Shown here piece after piece: positions 11,170-20,037 of a stretch of 64,000 nucleotides of DNA; positions within the stretch are counted from its first letter, which is position 1, and the number at the start of each line of letters is the position of its first letter. The translations under genes were made by a program, and so were the position numbers. The notes beneath the pieces are model-generated. The model was not told the DNA's origin. It ran no database searches and worked only from the letters and a program-made list of their open reading frames with translations. The DNA is from Neomicrococcus aestuarii (GTDB lineage Bacteria > Actinomycetota > Actinomycetes > Actinomycetales > Micrococcaceae), in contig NZ_JACHDR010000001.1 of NCBI RefSeq assembly GCF_014201135.1, forward strand, positions 1,178,001 through 1,242,000. The letters are read 5' to 3'.

Positions 11170-11670
11170 TTAGACGTTCGCTACGCGATCAGAGGCAAGT
11201 ACCTCGTCAAGCATGGCTTCTGCCTGATCTTCTTCAACCTTCTTGGCAAGCGCCAATTCGGAGATCAAGATCTGGCGTGCCTTGGAGAGCATGCGCTTTT
11301 CGCCTGCGGAAAGTCCGCGGTCAATGTCGCGGCGCCATAGGTCGCGAACAACTTCGGCGACCTTGATGACATCGCCGGAAGCAAGCTTCTCAACATTTGC
11401 CTTGTAGCGGCGCGACCAGTTGGCCGGCTCTTCAGTGTGCTCGGCGCGGAGTACGTCAAAAACGTGCTCAAGGCCCTTCTGACTCACAACATCGCGAACG
11501 CCGACCAAGTCAACGTTCTCGGCGGGGACCTCAATGGTCAAATCACCCTGAGCCACCTTCAGTTTGAGGTACATCTTCTCCTCGCCCCGGATGGTGCGCA
11601 TCTTGATCTCCTCGATCATTGCTGCACCGTGGTGCGGGTAAACTACGGTCTCGCCAACCTCAAATACCAT
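11170..11670 (-). CDS. carD: CarD family transcriptional regulator
   Basis: RNA polymerase-binding factor that stabilises open complexes, important for rRNA and housekeeping promoters in actinobacteria. The ATG at 11670 is chosen because the protein then begins [15 protein letters not shown], the canonical CarD N-terminus, and is preceded by GGAAAGGGG. The N-terminal Tudor-like RNAP-interacting domain spans about residues 1-60 and the helical DNA-binding domain follows ([35 protein letters not shown]). Its 166 residues match the mycobacterial protein in length. Confidence 0.95.
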   Translation of the reverse strand: MVFEVGETVVYPHHGAAMIEEIKMRTIRGEEKMYLKLKVAQGDLTIEVPAENVDLVGVRDVVSQKGLEHVFDVLRAEHTEEPANWSRRYKANVEKLASGDVIKVAEVVRDLWRRDIDRGLSAGEKRMLSKARQILISELALAKKVEEDQAEAMLDEVLASDRVANV

Positions 11671-11904
11671 GTGGTTTTTCCCCTTTCCCAGAGTCAATCT
11701 TACCACAAATGTGACGCGACCACCGGCGCGTTGACTCGCCAAAAGAGCTTGACAGCACCATAATTCCGCTCTACGCGCGATTTTCTACCCGTGTGACGTG
11801 GCTCGCTCGAAGCGTCAAAATCCCACTTCAATATCTGTTTTGGGGCGTCTAAGTATTAGGCTAAGGCGAGGACCGCACCCTGAAATCAATGAGGAGACTT
11901 CGAC
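11671..11904. promoter_or_regulatory. Divergent promoter region carD / lipoprotein
   Basis: Between divergent genes. On the minus strand a good -10 (TAAGAT, 11697-11702) precedes carD. On the plus strand a TTGACA (11749-11754) has a weak TACGCG 17 bases on, and TATTAGGCTAAG near 11850-11865 is another possible -10. Exact start sites cannot be fixed by eye. Confidence 0.35.
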
Positions 11905-12453
11905 GTGAAGATCGGATCGAGTAAGTTTGGCCGCCGCGCCGTTGCACTGAGCGCCACCGCGCTGATCGCCGTTGGAACTGCAGGTTGCGGTGCCATCAAC
12001 CAGCAGGCCACTGAGCTGACCTACGCTGCTTCCGATGGAATCGTGGTGAACGTTGGCGATTTGAAGCTTCGCAACTTCTTGCTCGTGACCAACGATGCTG
12101 ATTCTGAGGCTCGTTTCTTGGGTTCCATCATCAACGACACCGATCAGGCTCAGACCTTGACCGTGTCCTTGGACTCCGGCAACACCACGTTCGAGGTGGA
12201 GCCGAAGACCTCACTCAAGCTTGAGGATGAGGAAAACGCTACGACCGTTGCTAGCACGGGCACCATTCCGGGCGAGCAGGTTGACGCCACCCTCGAGGCT
12301 GAGGGCGAGTCCTCCAACGTTGCCATTCCTGTGGTGAACGGCGTGCTTGATGAATACCGCGAGTACATCCCCGGCGGCTTCGATGAGGCAACCGTTGAGC
12401 ACCTCGAAGAGCACTCTGAGGAATCCGCTACTGAGTCGGAAGAGACTCATTAA
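11905..12453 (+). CDS. Putative secreted lipoprotein, Micrococcaceae-conserved type
   Basis: The 182-residue product starts with a type II signal peptide: basic MKIGSSKFGRR, hydrophobic core, and lipobox VGTAGC with the lipidated cysteine at residue 28. The mature part is beta-rich and acidic, ending in a Glu/Ser-rich tail (EEHSEESATESEETH). The GTG start is preceded by GAGGAG at ideal distance. Similar lipoproteins sit beside carD or phosphate-signalling genes in related genomes (from memory). A role at the cell surface is likely; nothing more specific can be said. Confidence 0.75.
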   Translation: MKIGSSKFGRRAVALSATALIAVGTAGCGAINQQATELTYAASDGIVVNVGDLKLRNFLLVTNDADSEARFLGSIINDTDQAQTLTVSLDSGNTTFEVEPKTSLKLEDEENATTVASTGTIPGEQVDATLEAEGESSNVAIPVVNGVLDEYREYIPGGFDEATVEHLEEHSEESATESEETH

Positions 12454-12476
12454 GCGCTCCCCCGCACTTTTTTAGT

Positions 12477-12526
12477 ACGACGCCGCAGCCCGGCAAAGAT
12501 TCTGAGCTGCGGCGTCGTTTTTATTT
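12477..12526 (+). terminator. Terminator built from an inverted pair of the ACGACGCCGCAGC motif
   Basis: ACGACGCCGCAGC and GCTGCGGCGTCGT form a perfect 13-base stem followed by TTTTATTT. The stem is a near-copy of the recurring AGTACGACGACGCNGCT oligomer found across this window. Confidence 0.85.
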
Positions 12527-12541
12527 GGGTAAGCAAAAAAA

Positions 12542-13102
12542 TTATTCTTGCGCTCCTGCAATGAGTTTCTCTGTGGTTACGACATCAGCGGTGCGACCAG
12601 GAGCGGTTTGAAAGCTCCAGTACAAGTTGGTGTGGCTTATGACCTTGTCAGGTTCGGGGGCACCCCATTCGGAGAGGTCCTCTGTGGTGTGGGCGTCGCT
12701 CACCAGGCTCACGTCATAGCCGCGGGTGAAGGCGCCGTGGATAGTGGAACGAATGCACGCGTCGCTTTGAGCGCCAGCAACAACTAGGTGGGAGATTCCT
12801 GCTTTCGTTAGGACGTCTTCCAGATTTGTCGCTTCGAAAGAATCGCCGTGGGTCTTGTGAACAATGGCCTCTCCCGCTTGCGGGGATAGCTCATCCACAA
12901 TCTCCCAAACGGTCGACTCCAAAGGCAATTCTTCGCTGGAATGCTGCACCCAGATCACTGGGTTACTCTGCTCGCGGGACCACTCCACAAGCTGCTGGAT
13001 GCGTCCCACCACCTCATCCGAATGGACGGAAGAAGCCATGACGCCCTTCTGGACGTCGATCACCAACAGTGCGGTGTTCTCGCGGTTTTCAAGGGTGGAC
13101 AT
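12542..13102 (-). CDS. Isochorismatase-fold cysteine hydrolase
   Basis: A 186-residue member of the isochorismatase/nicotinamidase superfamily. The catalytic triad candidates are Asp in LLVIDVQKGV, Lys in IVHKTHGDSFE and Cys in GAQSDACIRSTIHGAF. The ATG at 13102 is chosen because the family core starts right after it and AAAGGGG lies upstream. Members hydrolyse amides or vinyl ethers; the substrate is not deducible here. It follows regX3 on the same strand and might be transcribed with it. Confidence 0.85.
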   Translation of the reverse strand: MSTLENRENTALLVIDVQKGVMASSVHSDEVVGRIQQLVEWSREQSNPVIWVQHSSEELPLESTVWEIVDELSPQAGEAIVHKTHGDSFEATNLEDVLTKAGISHLVVAGAQSDACIRSTIHGAFTRGYDVSLVSDAHTTEDLSEWGAPEPDKVISHTNLYWSFQTAPGRTADVVTTEKLIAGAQE

Positions 13103-13156
13103 GCGTCCCCTTTCGACGGTGGGTAGGAGCCAAGCCTGAACGACTAGCTCCCACAC

Positions 13157-13837
13157 TTACACGTCAAACTTATAGCCCAGTCCGCGCACTGTCACGAGGT
13201 GCTTAGGGTTGGAGGGATCCGCTTCGATCTTGGAGCGCAGACGCTTAATGTGCACGTCCAAGGTCTTGGTGTCCCCCACGTAATCGGAGCCCCAGACGCG
13301 GTCAATGAGTTGTCCACGCGTGAGGACGCGGCCGGTGTTGCGCAAGAGCATTTCGAGCAGTTCGAATTCTTTGAGCGGAAGGGAAATGGTCTCCCCGTAC
13401 GCGCTCACGGTGTGGCGCTCCACGTCCATGCGGACCGGGCCGCCCTGGACCGTATTGGAGATGAGTTCTTCCGGTTCGCCCTGGCGTCGCAGCACGGCGC
13501 GAACGCGAGCAACGAGCTCGCGGGCGCTGTACGGTTTGGTCACGTAGTCATCGGCACCCAGCTCGAGGCCCACGACCTTATCAATCTCAGAGTCTTTAGC
13601 CGTCAGCATGATGACGGGAACGTTGGAGCGCTGACGCAACTGGCGGCACACTTCCGTGCCCGGCTGACCTGGCAACATCAGGTCAAGAAGAACTAGGTCT
13701 GCACCGACGCGGTCGTACTCGACGATGGCGTCGTTTCCGTTGTCCACGACCTGGACTTCGAAGCCTTCTTTTTCCAACAAGTAAGAGAGCGGGTCGCTCA
13801 ACGACTCTTCATCTTCAACTACCAAGATGCGGGTCAT
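13157..13837 (-). CDS. regX3: Two-component response regulator, RegX3 type
   Basis: OmpR/PhoB-family regulator of phosphate starvation. The receiver domain (1-120) has the acidic pocket VVEDEE, phospho-acceptor Asp52 in LVLLDLMLPG, and Lys in YVTKPYS; the winged-helix output domain (about 130-226) carries LPLKEFELLEMLLRN, VGDTKTLDVHIKRLRSKIE and VRGLGYKF. The ATG overlaps the senX3 stop (ATGA), and GGAGG precedes it. Pairing with a SenX3-like kinase and divergent phoU identifies the phosphate system. Confidence 0.95.
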   Translation of the reverse strand: MTRILVVEDEESLSDPLSYLLEKEGFEVQVVDNGNDAIVEYDRVGADLVLLDLMLPGQPGTEVCRQLRQRSNVPVIMLTAKDSEIDKVVGLELGADDYVTKPYSARELVARVRAVLRRQGEPEELISNTVQGGPVRMDVERHTVSAYGETISLPLKEFELLEMLLRNTGRVLTRGQLIDRVWGSDYVGDTKTLDVHIKRLRSKIEADPSNPKHLVTVRGLGYKFDV

Positions 13838-15033
13838 GGCCTGCCTCCTTCGTCTGGGGCACTGAGCGTGCCTTTGATTTCGGCCCCTTTACCTTGAGGC
13901 ACTCCTGCATCCTCCAACTCAGGAAGACGCACCGTAAACGTTGATCCGCTATTGATTTGGGACCATACCGTAACTTCCCCACCGTGGTTGGACACCACGT
14001 GCTTGACGATGGACAAGCCCAAGCCGGTTCCGCCTGTTTGGCGATCGCGCGCTTCATCCACCCTATAGAAGCGTTCAAAGATGCGTTCTTGTTCCTCCAC
14101 AGGGATTCCGGGCCCGCGGTCCGTGACCGAGACCTGCACCAGAGAATCTTTCACGCGCACACCTACGCCTACCGCGGTGTCCTCTGGGGAGTAACGGATG
14201 GCGTTGTCGATCAGATTCTTGAAGGCCGTGGTGAGAAGTTCTTGGTCGCCGAACACCATGGCCGGCTCCTTGGCCAAGCCCATGCTCAACGTAATGTTTT
14301 TGTTGTCCGCGGTGAGCTTGGTGCGGTCCACGGCCTCGGCGACTACATCGTTGATGTCCACTGGCTTGCCCTGAACCACCACGTTGGTTCCTTGGAGGCG
14401 GGAGAGTTCAATAATGTCTTGAACCAGCGCCTTGAGCCGGGCGGACTCTTTCTGAAGGCGTCCTGCGAAGCGGCGAATGGCGACTTCATCTCCGGCTGCG
14501 TCGTCCATCGCTTCACCTAGCAGCATGATGGCGCCGACGGGCGTCTTGAGCTCATGGGAAACGTTCGCCACAAAGTCCGTGCGGATTGCTTCAGTACGCG
14601 TGATTTCGGTGCGGTCATCAGCAAGCAACAAGATGAATTCATCACCGAGTGCGGCCACGCGCACGTGCACCACAATGGTGCCCTGCCCCAGGGGTCCCCG
14701 GGACAGTTCAAATTGCTTTTCTTCAATGACACCGTGGGCGCGAACTCGGTGGGCAAGTTCTACGAGCTCTGGGTGAACCAGAGTGTGTCCACGCACCAGT
14801 CCATACGCGTAGGCTGAGGGGTTTGCGCGGACGACGCCGTCAATCTCATCTACCACCACAAAGGCGCGACCCACAATGGAGAGAACTTCGATGGATCCGG
14901 GAGGCAATTCCGCCTCAACCTTCTCCGCCAATAGCGAGCGCCGATTCTGAGATTCTCGATACGCGCTCATTCCGGCAACACCAATGGCAAGCCCAATAAT
15001 GCCCGCGATAAGCATTAATATGATGTCGTCCAC
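13834..15033 (-). CDS. senX3: Sensor histidine kinase, SenX3 type
   Basis: Membrane sensor kinase of the phosphate two-component system. It has one N-terminal membrane segment (IILMLIAGIIGLAIGVAG), a PAS-like region (EVLSIVGRAFVVVDEIDGVVRAN), the H-box VANVSHELKTPVGA with phospho-accepting His, and the N, G1, F and G2 boxes of HATPase_c (KNLIDNAIRYS, VTDRGPGIP, IFERFYRVD, GGTGLGLSIVKHV). The GTG at 15031-15033 is preferred because SenX3 proteins begin just before the membrane segment; the frame is open to an ATG at 15132, which would run into the PHO box. Start is uncertain. Confidence 0.9.
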   Translation of the reverse strand: MDDIILMLIAGIIGLAIGVAGMSAYRESQNRRSLLAEKVEAELPPGSIEVLSIVGRAFVVVDEIDGVVRANPSAYAYGLVRGHTLVHPELVELAHRVRAHGVIEEKQFELSRGPLGQGTIVVHVRVAALGDEFILLLADDRTEITRTEAIRTDFVANVSHELKTPVGAIMLLGEAMDDAAGDEVAIRRFAGRLQKESARLKALVQDIIELSRLQGTNVVVQGKPVDINDVVAEAVDRTKLTADNKNITLSMGLAKEPAMVFGDQELLTTAFKNLIDNAIRYSPEDTAVGVGVRVKDSLVQVSVTDRGPGIPVEEQERIFERFYRVDEARDRQTGGTGLGLSIVKHVVSNHGGEVTVWSQINSGSTFTVRLPELEDAGVPQGKGAEIKGTLSAPDEGGRP

Positions 15034-15093
15034 CCCAGTAGCGTACCGGCTTTTCACTTCCTGAACCGCAAGAATTAACCTCTGCGACCACTC

Positions 15094-15137
15094 GTTAACG
15101 GGGCGTTCACCAAGTCTTCCCTTGGGGTTCATCTAGT
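15094..15137. promoter_or_regulatory. PHO box (four 11-nt direct repeats) between senX3 and phoU
   Basis: Four consecutive 11-base units are visible: GTTAACGGGGC, GTTCACCAAGT, CTTCCCTTGGG and GTTCATCTAGT. This matches the 11-nt-phased GTTCACC repeats known as PHO boxes of actinobacterial PhoP/RegX3. It lies in the divergent gap, so it can control both senX3-regX3 and phoU. The same unit order, including a third unit starting CTT, recurs upstream of the secreted nuclease at 30795-30838. Confidence 0.7.
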
Positions 15138-15211
15138 AATGTCAGTGTTGCGAAGTAGCGAGGCAGCGGACTGTGAGTCTTTTGCTGCCTCTTCCAATGA
15201 AAGGAAGAATC

Positions 15212-15883
15212 GTGCGCGAAGTATTTCAGGCTGAGCTGAAGTCCATTGGTGACGAACTGATCCAAATGTCCAAGCTGGTTGCTGAAGCAATGGAGCGCGC
15301 CTACGCCTCCTTTGAAACTGCAGATACGGATATTGCCCAAGAGGTTATCGCCGCTGACCAGCGTATTGACTACCTCCAGAACTCCCTCGATGAGCGAGCT
15401 ATCGACGTCCTCGCGCTCCAGGGCCCCGTCGCCTCGGACTTGCGTATGATCGTCGGTTCCCTGCGTATGTCCGCTTCTTTGGAGCGCATGGGTGACCTTG
15501 CTCGTCACATCGCGCAGCTCACCCGTTTGCGTTACCCCAACCAGGTTGCTCCAGCCCGTCTTGTAGACACGTTCAAGGAAATGGCTCGCTTGGACATCGA
15601 GATTGCTCACAAGGTGACGCAGTTGCTCGAGACCCGCGACCTCACCATTGCTAGCGAAATCATCGCGTTGAACACCAGCGTTGACAAGCTCCACGCTTCT
15701 GTTTTCCGCGCCGTCGCCGAAGCCGAATGGGCCGAGTCCGCACCGGTGACCGCCGATGCAACCCTGACCAGCCGTTACTTCGAGCGTTACGCTGACCACG
15801 GCGTCTCCGTAGCTCGCAAGGTGAACTACTTGGTGACCGGCGAATGGGATCCAGAGCTCAGCGCGGCTCTCGACCAGGACTAA
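15212..15883 (+). CDS. phoU: Phosphate signalling complex protein PhoU
   Basis: All-helical metal-binding regulator linking phosphate transport with the sensor kinase. The GTG at 15212 gives the canonical VREVFQAELKSIGDELIQM start and has AAAGGAAG upstream. Two PhoU repeats are recognisable, each with the metal-site type motif (SLERMGDLARHIAQL in the first and SRYFERYADHGVSVARKV in the second). The length of 223 residues is normal. It is divergent from senX3 across a PHO box. Confidence 0.95.
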   Translation: MREVFQAELKSIGDELIQMSKLVAEAMERAYASFETADTDIAQEVIAADQRIDYLQNSLDERAIDVLALQGPVASDLRMIVGSLRMSASLERMGDLARHIAQLTRLRYPNQVAPARLVDTFKEMARLDIEIAHKVTQLLETRDLTIASEIIALNTSVDKLHASVFRAVAEAEWAESAPVTADATLTSRYFERYADHGVSVARKVNYLVTGEWDPELSAALDQD

Positions 15884-15929
15884 TTAGTCCCGAACCGTCC
15901 ACATGGTTGCGTAGCACTCTAGATATTTG

Positions 15930-15968
15930 TTGGCCCTGGGCTCCTTGAGGAGTCTGGGGCCAACCTTT
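15930..15968 (+). terminator. Terminator after phoU
   Basis: TTGGCCC pairs with GGGGCCAA with an inner CTCC/GGAG pairing, followed by CCTTTTAA. Confidence 0.65.
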
Positions 15969-16107
15969 TAAGTTCGTTCTCGACGCAAAGCTCCGTCTCA
16001 ACACCTGAGGGCAAAAGAGAGCAGACGCCCGCGAAGTCCCCCAACAACCGACCGGCTTACGCCGGTGCTTCGTGGATTTACCTCGCGAGCGTCCGCAGTT
16101 TTTAGGT

Positions 16108-16134
16108 ACTCTTCGCATCCTCAGATGCAAGAGT
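16108..16134 (-). terminator. Hairpin at the gpmA 3' end
   Basis: ACTCTT-c-GCATC, loop CTCA, GATGC-AAGAGT form a near-perfect stem immediately after the gpmA stop on the minus strand. The T-run is missing, so its role is uncertain. Confidence 0.4.
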
Positions 16135-16141
16135 CCAAGTG

Positions 16142-16885
16142 TTAGTGCTTGCCCTGGTTGGCGACAGCGGTAATTGCTTCCGCTGCTGCATCCGGGTCCA
16201 AGTACTTGCCTGGGCCAGTGGGACGGAAGTCCTCATCCAATTCGTAGACCAGCGGGATGCCGGTAGGAATGTTCAGGCCGGCGATATCGTCATCAGAGAT
16301 GCCGTCGAGGTGCTTCACGAGCGCGCGCAGCGAGTTGCCGTGCGCGGTCACCAATACCGTCTTGCCTGCGGCGAGGTCAGCCTTGATGTTCTCTTCCCAG
16401 TATGGAAGCATGCGCTCGAGCACGTCCTTAAGGCACTCGGTGCGTGGGGCGTCGCCGCCCAGGTCTGCGTAGCGAGGATCGCCGATCTGGGAGAACTCGG
16501 AGTCGTCGGCGAGCGCTGGTGGTGGGGTGTCGTACGAACGGCGCCAGACCATGAACTGCTCTTCACCGAACTCGTCGCGGATCTGAGTCTTGTCCTTGCC
16601 CTGCAGCGCGCCGTAGTGGCGTTCGTTGAGGCGCCATGAACGGTTCACCGGGATCCACGAACGGTCCGCTTCTTCGAGGGCCAGGTTCGCGGTGATGATG
16701 GCTCGCTTCAAGAGCGAGGTGTGAAGAACGTCAGGAAGCAGGTCGGCTTCGCGCAAGAGCGCACCGCCGCGCGTTGCTTCGTTTCGGCCTTTTTCGGTCA
16801 GCGTCACGTCATACCAACCGGTGAAAAGGTTCTTTTCATTCCACTCGGACTGGCCGTGACGGAGCAAGATCAACGTATGAGTCAT
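16142..16885 (-). CDS. gpmA: 2,3-bisphosphoglycerate-dependent phosphoglycerate mutase
   Basis: Glycolytic/gluconeogenic enzyme interconverting 3- and 2-phosphoglycerate. The 247-residue protein has the phosphohistidine motif [18 protein letters not shown] near the N-terminus, [12 protein letters not shown], and the second catalytic His in [15 protein letters not shown]. It sits next to the phosphate-signalling genes, an arrangement also seen in mycobacteria. Confidence 0.96.
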   Translation of the reverse strand: MTHTLILLRHGQSEWNEKNLFTGWYDVTLTEKGRNEATRGGALLREADLLPDVLHTSLLKRAIITANLALEEADRSWIPVNRSWRLNERHYGALQGKDKTQIRDEFGEEQFMVWRRSYDTPPPALADDSEFSQIGDPRYADLGGDAPRTECLKDVLERMLPYWEENIKADLAAGKTVLVTAHGNSLRALVKHLDGISDDDIAGLNIPTGIPLVYELDEDFRPTGPGKYLDPDAAAEAITAVANQGKH

Positions 16886-16899
16886 GTCCTCATCCTAAA

Positions 16900-17727
16900 A
16901 TGGTCGCCGTGGTGCGCAAAGCAGAAAGACTCAGTAAGGACACACATGTCGGCGCGCCCGTAGGAAATGTCACGCGCGGCACCACGCACCCGCACCGCAT
17001 GCGGAGGGTGGATCGTTGGCTCACTGGCACCCACAGCGCACTCTTGCGCGGCACCCCTTCACCCCTCGCAGTGGATCTGGGTTTTGGCGCTTCCCCTGTC
17101 ACAACGCTCGAGATGTTTGAAGCTATTCGCGCTATCAATCCCACCGCCCACGTGACCGGCTTGGAGATCGAAAAGGATCGTGTGCTGTTGGCGCAGCAGT
17201 CAGCGCGCGAGGGCCTCGATTTCGCGGTGGGCGGCTTTGAGCTAGCCACTGCGCAGCGCCCGCTGGTGGTGCGCGCGTTCAACGTGCTGCGGCAGTATCA
17301 AGAGGACGACGTCGCCGCGATCTGGACGCGGATGACAGCCCGGTTGGCTCCGGGCGGGTTAGTCATTGAGGGCACGTGTAACGAGATTGGTCGGGTGGCG
17401 ACCTGGGTTGCGTTGCGTGAGGGTGGCCCGGAGTCGTTGACGATTGCGATGCGCTTTGGTTCCTTTGAGCTACCGTCCGACGCCGCCGAACGACTCCCGA
17501 AAGCTCTTATCCACCGCAATGTTCCCGGGGAGCGCATTCATGAGTTCCTCAAGGCCTGCGACGACGCGTGGCTGGTTGCCGCTCCAGTCGGCGCTTTTGG
17601 GGCGCGGCAACGGTGGATTCGCATGTGCGAATCCTTGAAAAATCAGGGATGGCCGATCATCGGTGGGGTGACGCGGTGGCGCCTTGGAGAACTGACGGTC
17701 GCTTGGGACGCCGTACGAGCGGATTAG
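16900..17727 (+). CDS. Class I SAM-dependent methyltransferase-like protein
   Basis: The 275-residue protein contains a motif I-like SAM loop AVDLGFGASPVTTLEMF, followed by an acidic strand end (GLEIEKDRV) and a motif IV/V region (ARLAPGGLVIEGTCNEIGR). It is divergent from gpmA across 14 bases, leaving little room for separate promoters. Homologues occupy this position in Arthrobacter-like genomes (from memory). The methyl acceptor is unknown. Start choice is uncertain; the internal ATG at the MRRVDRWL segment is an alternative. Confidence 0.7.
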   Translation: MVAVVRKAERLSKDTHVGAPVGNVTRGTTHPHRMRRVDRWLTGTHSALLRGTPSPLAVDLGFGASPVTTLEMFEAIRAINPTAHVTGLEIEKDRVLLAQQSAREGLDFAVGGFELATAQRPLVVRAFNVLRQYQEDDVAAIWTRMTARLAPGGLVIEGTCNEIGRVATWVALREGGPESLTIAMRFGSFELPSDAAERLPKALIHRNVPGERIHEFLKACDDAWLVAAPVGAFGARQRWIRMCESLKNQGWPIIGGVTRWRLGELTVAWDAVRAD

Positions 17728-17740
17728 TAGTGCTGGCGGA

Positions 17741-18040
17741 CTAGTAGTTGTAGTACCCGCCGCGGCCGCTCACTGCGGGACGGACGTCAGCGAGGTAGAC
17801 ACAAGCGATGCAGGCGCCCACAAGCTGGAAGATCCCGCCAGGCGAGAACAGCCCCAGAAGAGTGGCGAACGTGGCGGCAACCGTGAGACCGGTCCAGAAA
17901 CCCTTGGTGCGCTTGCCTTCTTGAGCGAAGCGAGCTGCTGGGCGCATGAGGCAGTCCACGAGCGACCACAAGGCTAGGCCGAGGGCTACGATCGCGAGAG
18001 CGAGCAACAAGTAGTATTCGAAAAGGAGAGCTAGAGCCAC
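17741..18040 (-). CDS. DUF2516 family small membrane protein
   Basis: A 99-residue protein with a first membrane segment at residues 6-28, a conserved charged loop (MRPAARFAQEGKRTKGFW) and a second hydrophobic stretch at about 48-85. The loop and second segment match DUF2516, a family confined to actinobacteria. It overlaps nothing and is convergent with the methyltransferase gene, 13 bases away. The function is unknown. Confidence 0.75.
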   Translation of the reverse strand: MALALLFEYYLLLALAIVALGLALWSLVDCLMRPAARFAQEGKRTKGFWTGLTVAATFATLLGLFSPGGIFQLVGACIACVYLADVRPAVSGRGGYYNY

Positions 18041-18081
18041 AGCACCAGTCTAGGCAGTTCCCGCCGAATGTGTGCGAAGAC

Positions 18082-19218
18082 CTAGCTAGACGCGCGAAGC
18101 GCCTGATCCAGGTCCAGCCACAAATCGTCGACGTTCTCAATTCCGACGCTCAACCGCACCATATTGTCCGCAACGGAATCGGGCTCGGAAGCGTGGCGGC
18201 GTCGTCGTTCTGCAAGGGACTCCACCCCACCCAAACTGGTAGCCGGGGTCCATAACTGCAAGGCCTGCAGGAACCGTTCCGCAGCCTCAGCCCCGCCCTT
18301 GACATAGATTCCGAGGACCGCACCGAAACCGCTCATCGTGGCTCTGGCGCGCTCGAATCCGGGGTCGGAGGGCAGGCCCGGGTAGCGGACCGAGTCGAGG
18401 TTGGGGTGTCCCTCGAGACGTCGTGCGAGCTCGCCCGCAGTGGCCATCGCCTTCTCCACGCGAACGGACAGCGTGCGCAAACCACGTAGGGCAAGCCACG
18501 CCTCAAACGGACCGGGAATGGCGCCCTGAAGCGTGCGTTCGCCGTGCAGGCGCTTGCGGATCTCGGGGTCGGCGCAAACGATGGCGCCAAGGATGACGTC
18601 CGAGTGACCGGACAGGAACTTCGTCACCGAGTGAACCACCACGTCAGCGCCCTGGGTGAGGGGCTGTTGAACGAGCGGGGTGGCGAACGTGTTATCCACG
18701 ATGGTCAGGATGCCGCGCTCTTTTGCGGCGCTCGCAAGGGCGGCAATGTCAGCGACTTCGAGCATGGGGTTCGTGGGGCTCTCGATCCACAGCACGTCGG
18801 CGCCATCGAGCATGGCAACGGTAGCGTCGGTATCCGCGATGGGCCCGATCCGCACCGAGAAGTGGCCAGCCTTCTCCTTCTGCTGCGCCAACGAGAGCGT
18901 GCCGTTGTACGCCGTCTGCGGGAGCACAATGGTGCCGCCGAGCGGAACTAAGTTGAACGCCGCCGCGATCGCCGCCATGCCCGACGCATACAAAAGCGCC
19001 GCAGAGCTGGCTTTTTCGAGCGTCCCCAGCGCCTCCTCGAACGGATCCCACGTGGGGTTGGAGAAACGCGCATACACGCGCTCGTCCGCGCCGGGAGTCA
19101 GCGCGCCCACATAGGTGGACGTCATGGTGATGGACGGGTTTACCGGCGCATCGAGTTCGTGAGGCGGGCGTCCCAACGAGACAACGAGGGACTCCGGCGA
19201 CAACTCAGGGTTCTGCAT
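18082..19218 (-). CDS. Cystathionine gamma-synthase/lyase-type PLP enzyme
   Basis: A Cys/Met-metabolism PLP enzyme of 378 residues. The PLP lysine lies in VVHSVTKFLSGHSDV; YARFSNPTWDPFEEAL, LYASGMAAIAA and VDNTFATPLVQQPL are family signatures. The ATG at 19218 is chosen because homology begins there; upstream codons to 19305 look non-coding. Whether it acts as cystathionine gamma-synthase, lyase or methionine gamma-lyase cannot be decided from motifs. It is divergent from tmk. Confidence 0.88.
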   Translation of the reverse strand: MQNPELSPESLVVSLGRPPHELDAPVNPSITMTSTYVGALTPGADERVYARFSNPTWDPFEEALGTLEKASSAALLYASGMAAIAAAFNLVPLGGTIVLPQTAYNGTLSLAQQKEKAGHFSVRIGPIADTDATVAMLDGADVLWIESPTNPMLEVADIAALASAAKERGILTIVDNTFATPLVQQPLTQGADVVVHSVTKFLSGHSDVILGAIVCADPEIRKRLHGERTLQGAIPGPFEAWLALRGLRTLSVRVEKAMATAGELARRLEGHPNLDSVRYPGLPSDPGFERARATMSGFGAVLGIYVKGGAEAAERFLQALQLWTPATSLGGVESLAERRRRHASEPDSVADNMVRLSVGIENVDDLWLDLDQALRASS

Positions 19219-19299
19219 GCCGCCAGAATACTTCAAGTTTTTTGTGGTCCGGTTGTGGACAAGCCGGGCGGCCCGGGTATTGACCGATAGTCTGTAAGG

Positions 19300-20037
19300 G
19301 TGCACACTGGCGATCCTGCTTCTTCCAGCGCGGATGCATCTCTGACGGATGCCCGCGACAACTCCTCCACCACTGCGGCCTCTGCGCGCCGCGGCATGTT
19401 CATTGTCTTTGAAGGTGGAGACGGCGCCGGCAAGTCCACGCAGGCCGCCCTACTGGCTGCCAGCTTGGAGGCCATGGACCGCCACGTACTGCGAACCCGC
19501 GAGCCCGGCGGCACTGTGGTGGGCGAAAAGCTTCGTGGTCTGATCTTGGATCACGGTAATGGCACGGTGGATGCGCGCACCGAGGCGCTCATGTTCGCGG
19601 CTTCACGCGCCGCTCACGTCGAACAGGTTCTGCGCCCCACCTTGGCTGAAGGCACGGACATTATTTGTGACCGCTACATCGACTCGTCCGTGGCCTATCA
19701 AGGCGTGGGTCGCGGGTTGGGCACGGACAAGGTCTTGGCGTTGAACACATGGGCCACTTCCGGTCTGGTTCCAGACCTGACCGTGGTGCTGGACATTGAT
19801 CCGGTGGCCGGTCGCGCGCGTCGCCTTCGCGATAACGCCACCGAGGACCGGCTGGAGTCCGAACCGGATGACTTCCACGCGAGTATCCGCAACGCTTTCC
19901 TGGATCTGGCCGCGGCCGCCCCAGAGCGGTATCTGGTCCTCAACGCCCTCGATGACTCCGTGACACTTGAGAAGAAGGTTTTCGCGCGAGTGAAAGAGTT
20001 CCTCTCCACGCATGCGTCCAAGGTCAGCACGCCGTGA
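19300..20037 (+). CDS. tmk: dTMP kinase
   Basis: Phosphorylates dTMP to dTDP for DNA synthesis. The P-loop FEGGDGAGKST, the DR(Y) motif ICDRYIDSSVAYQG, and the lid region are present. The GTG start at 19300 adds a 32-residue Ser/Thr/Ala-rich leader before the core; the internal ATG at 19396 (MFIVFEGG) gives the usual length of about 213 and may be the real start. The stop overlaps the holB GTG (GTGA), an expected pairing of replication genes. Confidence 0.95.
   Translation: MHTGDPASSSADASLTDARDNSSTTAASARRGMFIVFEGGDGAGKSTQAALLAASLEAMDRHVLRTREPGGTVVGEKLRGLILDHGNGTVDARTEALMFAASRAAHVEQVLRPTLAEGTDIICDRYIDSSVAYQGVGRGLGTDKVLALNTWATSGLVPDLTVVLDIDPVAGRARRLRDNATEDRLESEPDDFHASIRNAFLDLAAAAPERYLVLNALDDSVTLEKKVFARVKEFLSTHASKVSTP

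Noticed and set aside
11850-11868. IdeR/DtxR-like iron box (TTAGGCTAA) upstream of the lipoprotein
   Set aside because: Only the central nine bases match; both outer arms of the 19-bp palindrome are missing, and the stretch is more likely a -10 region.
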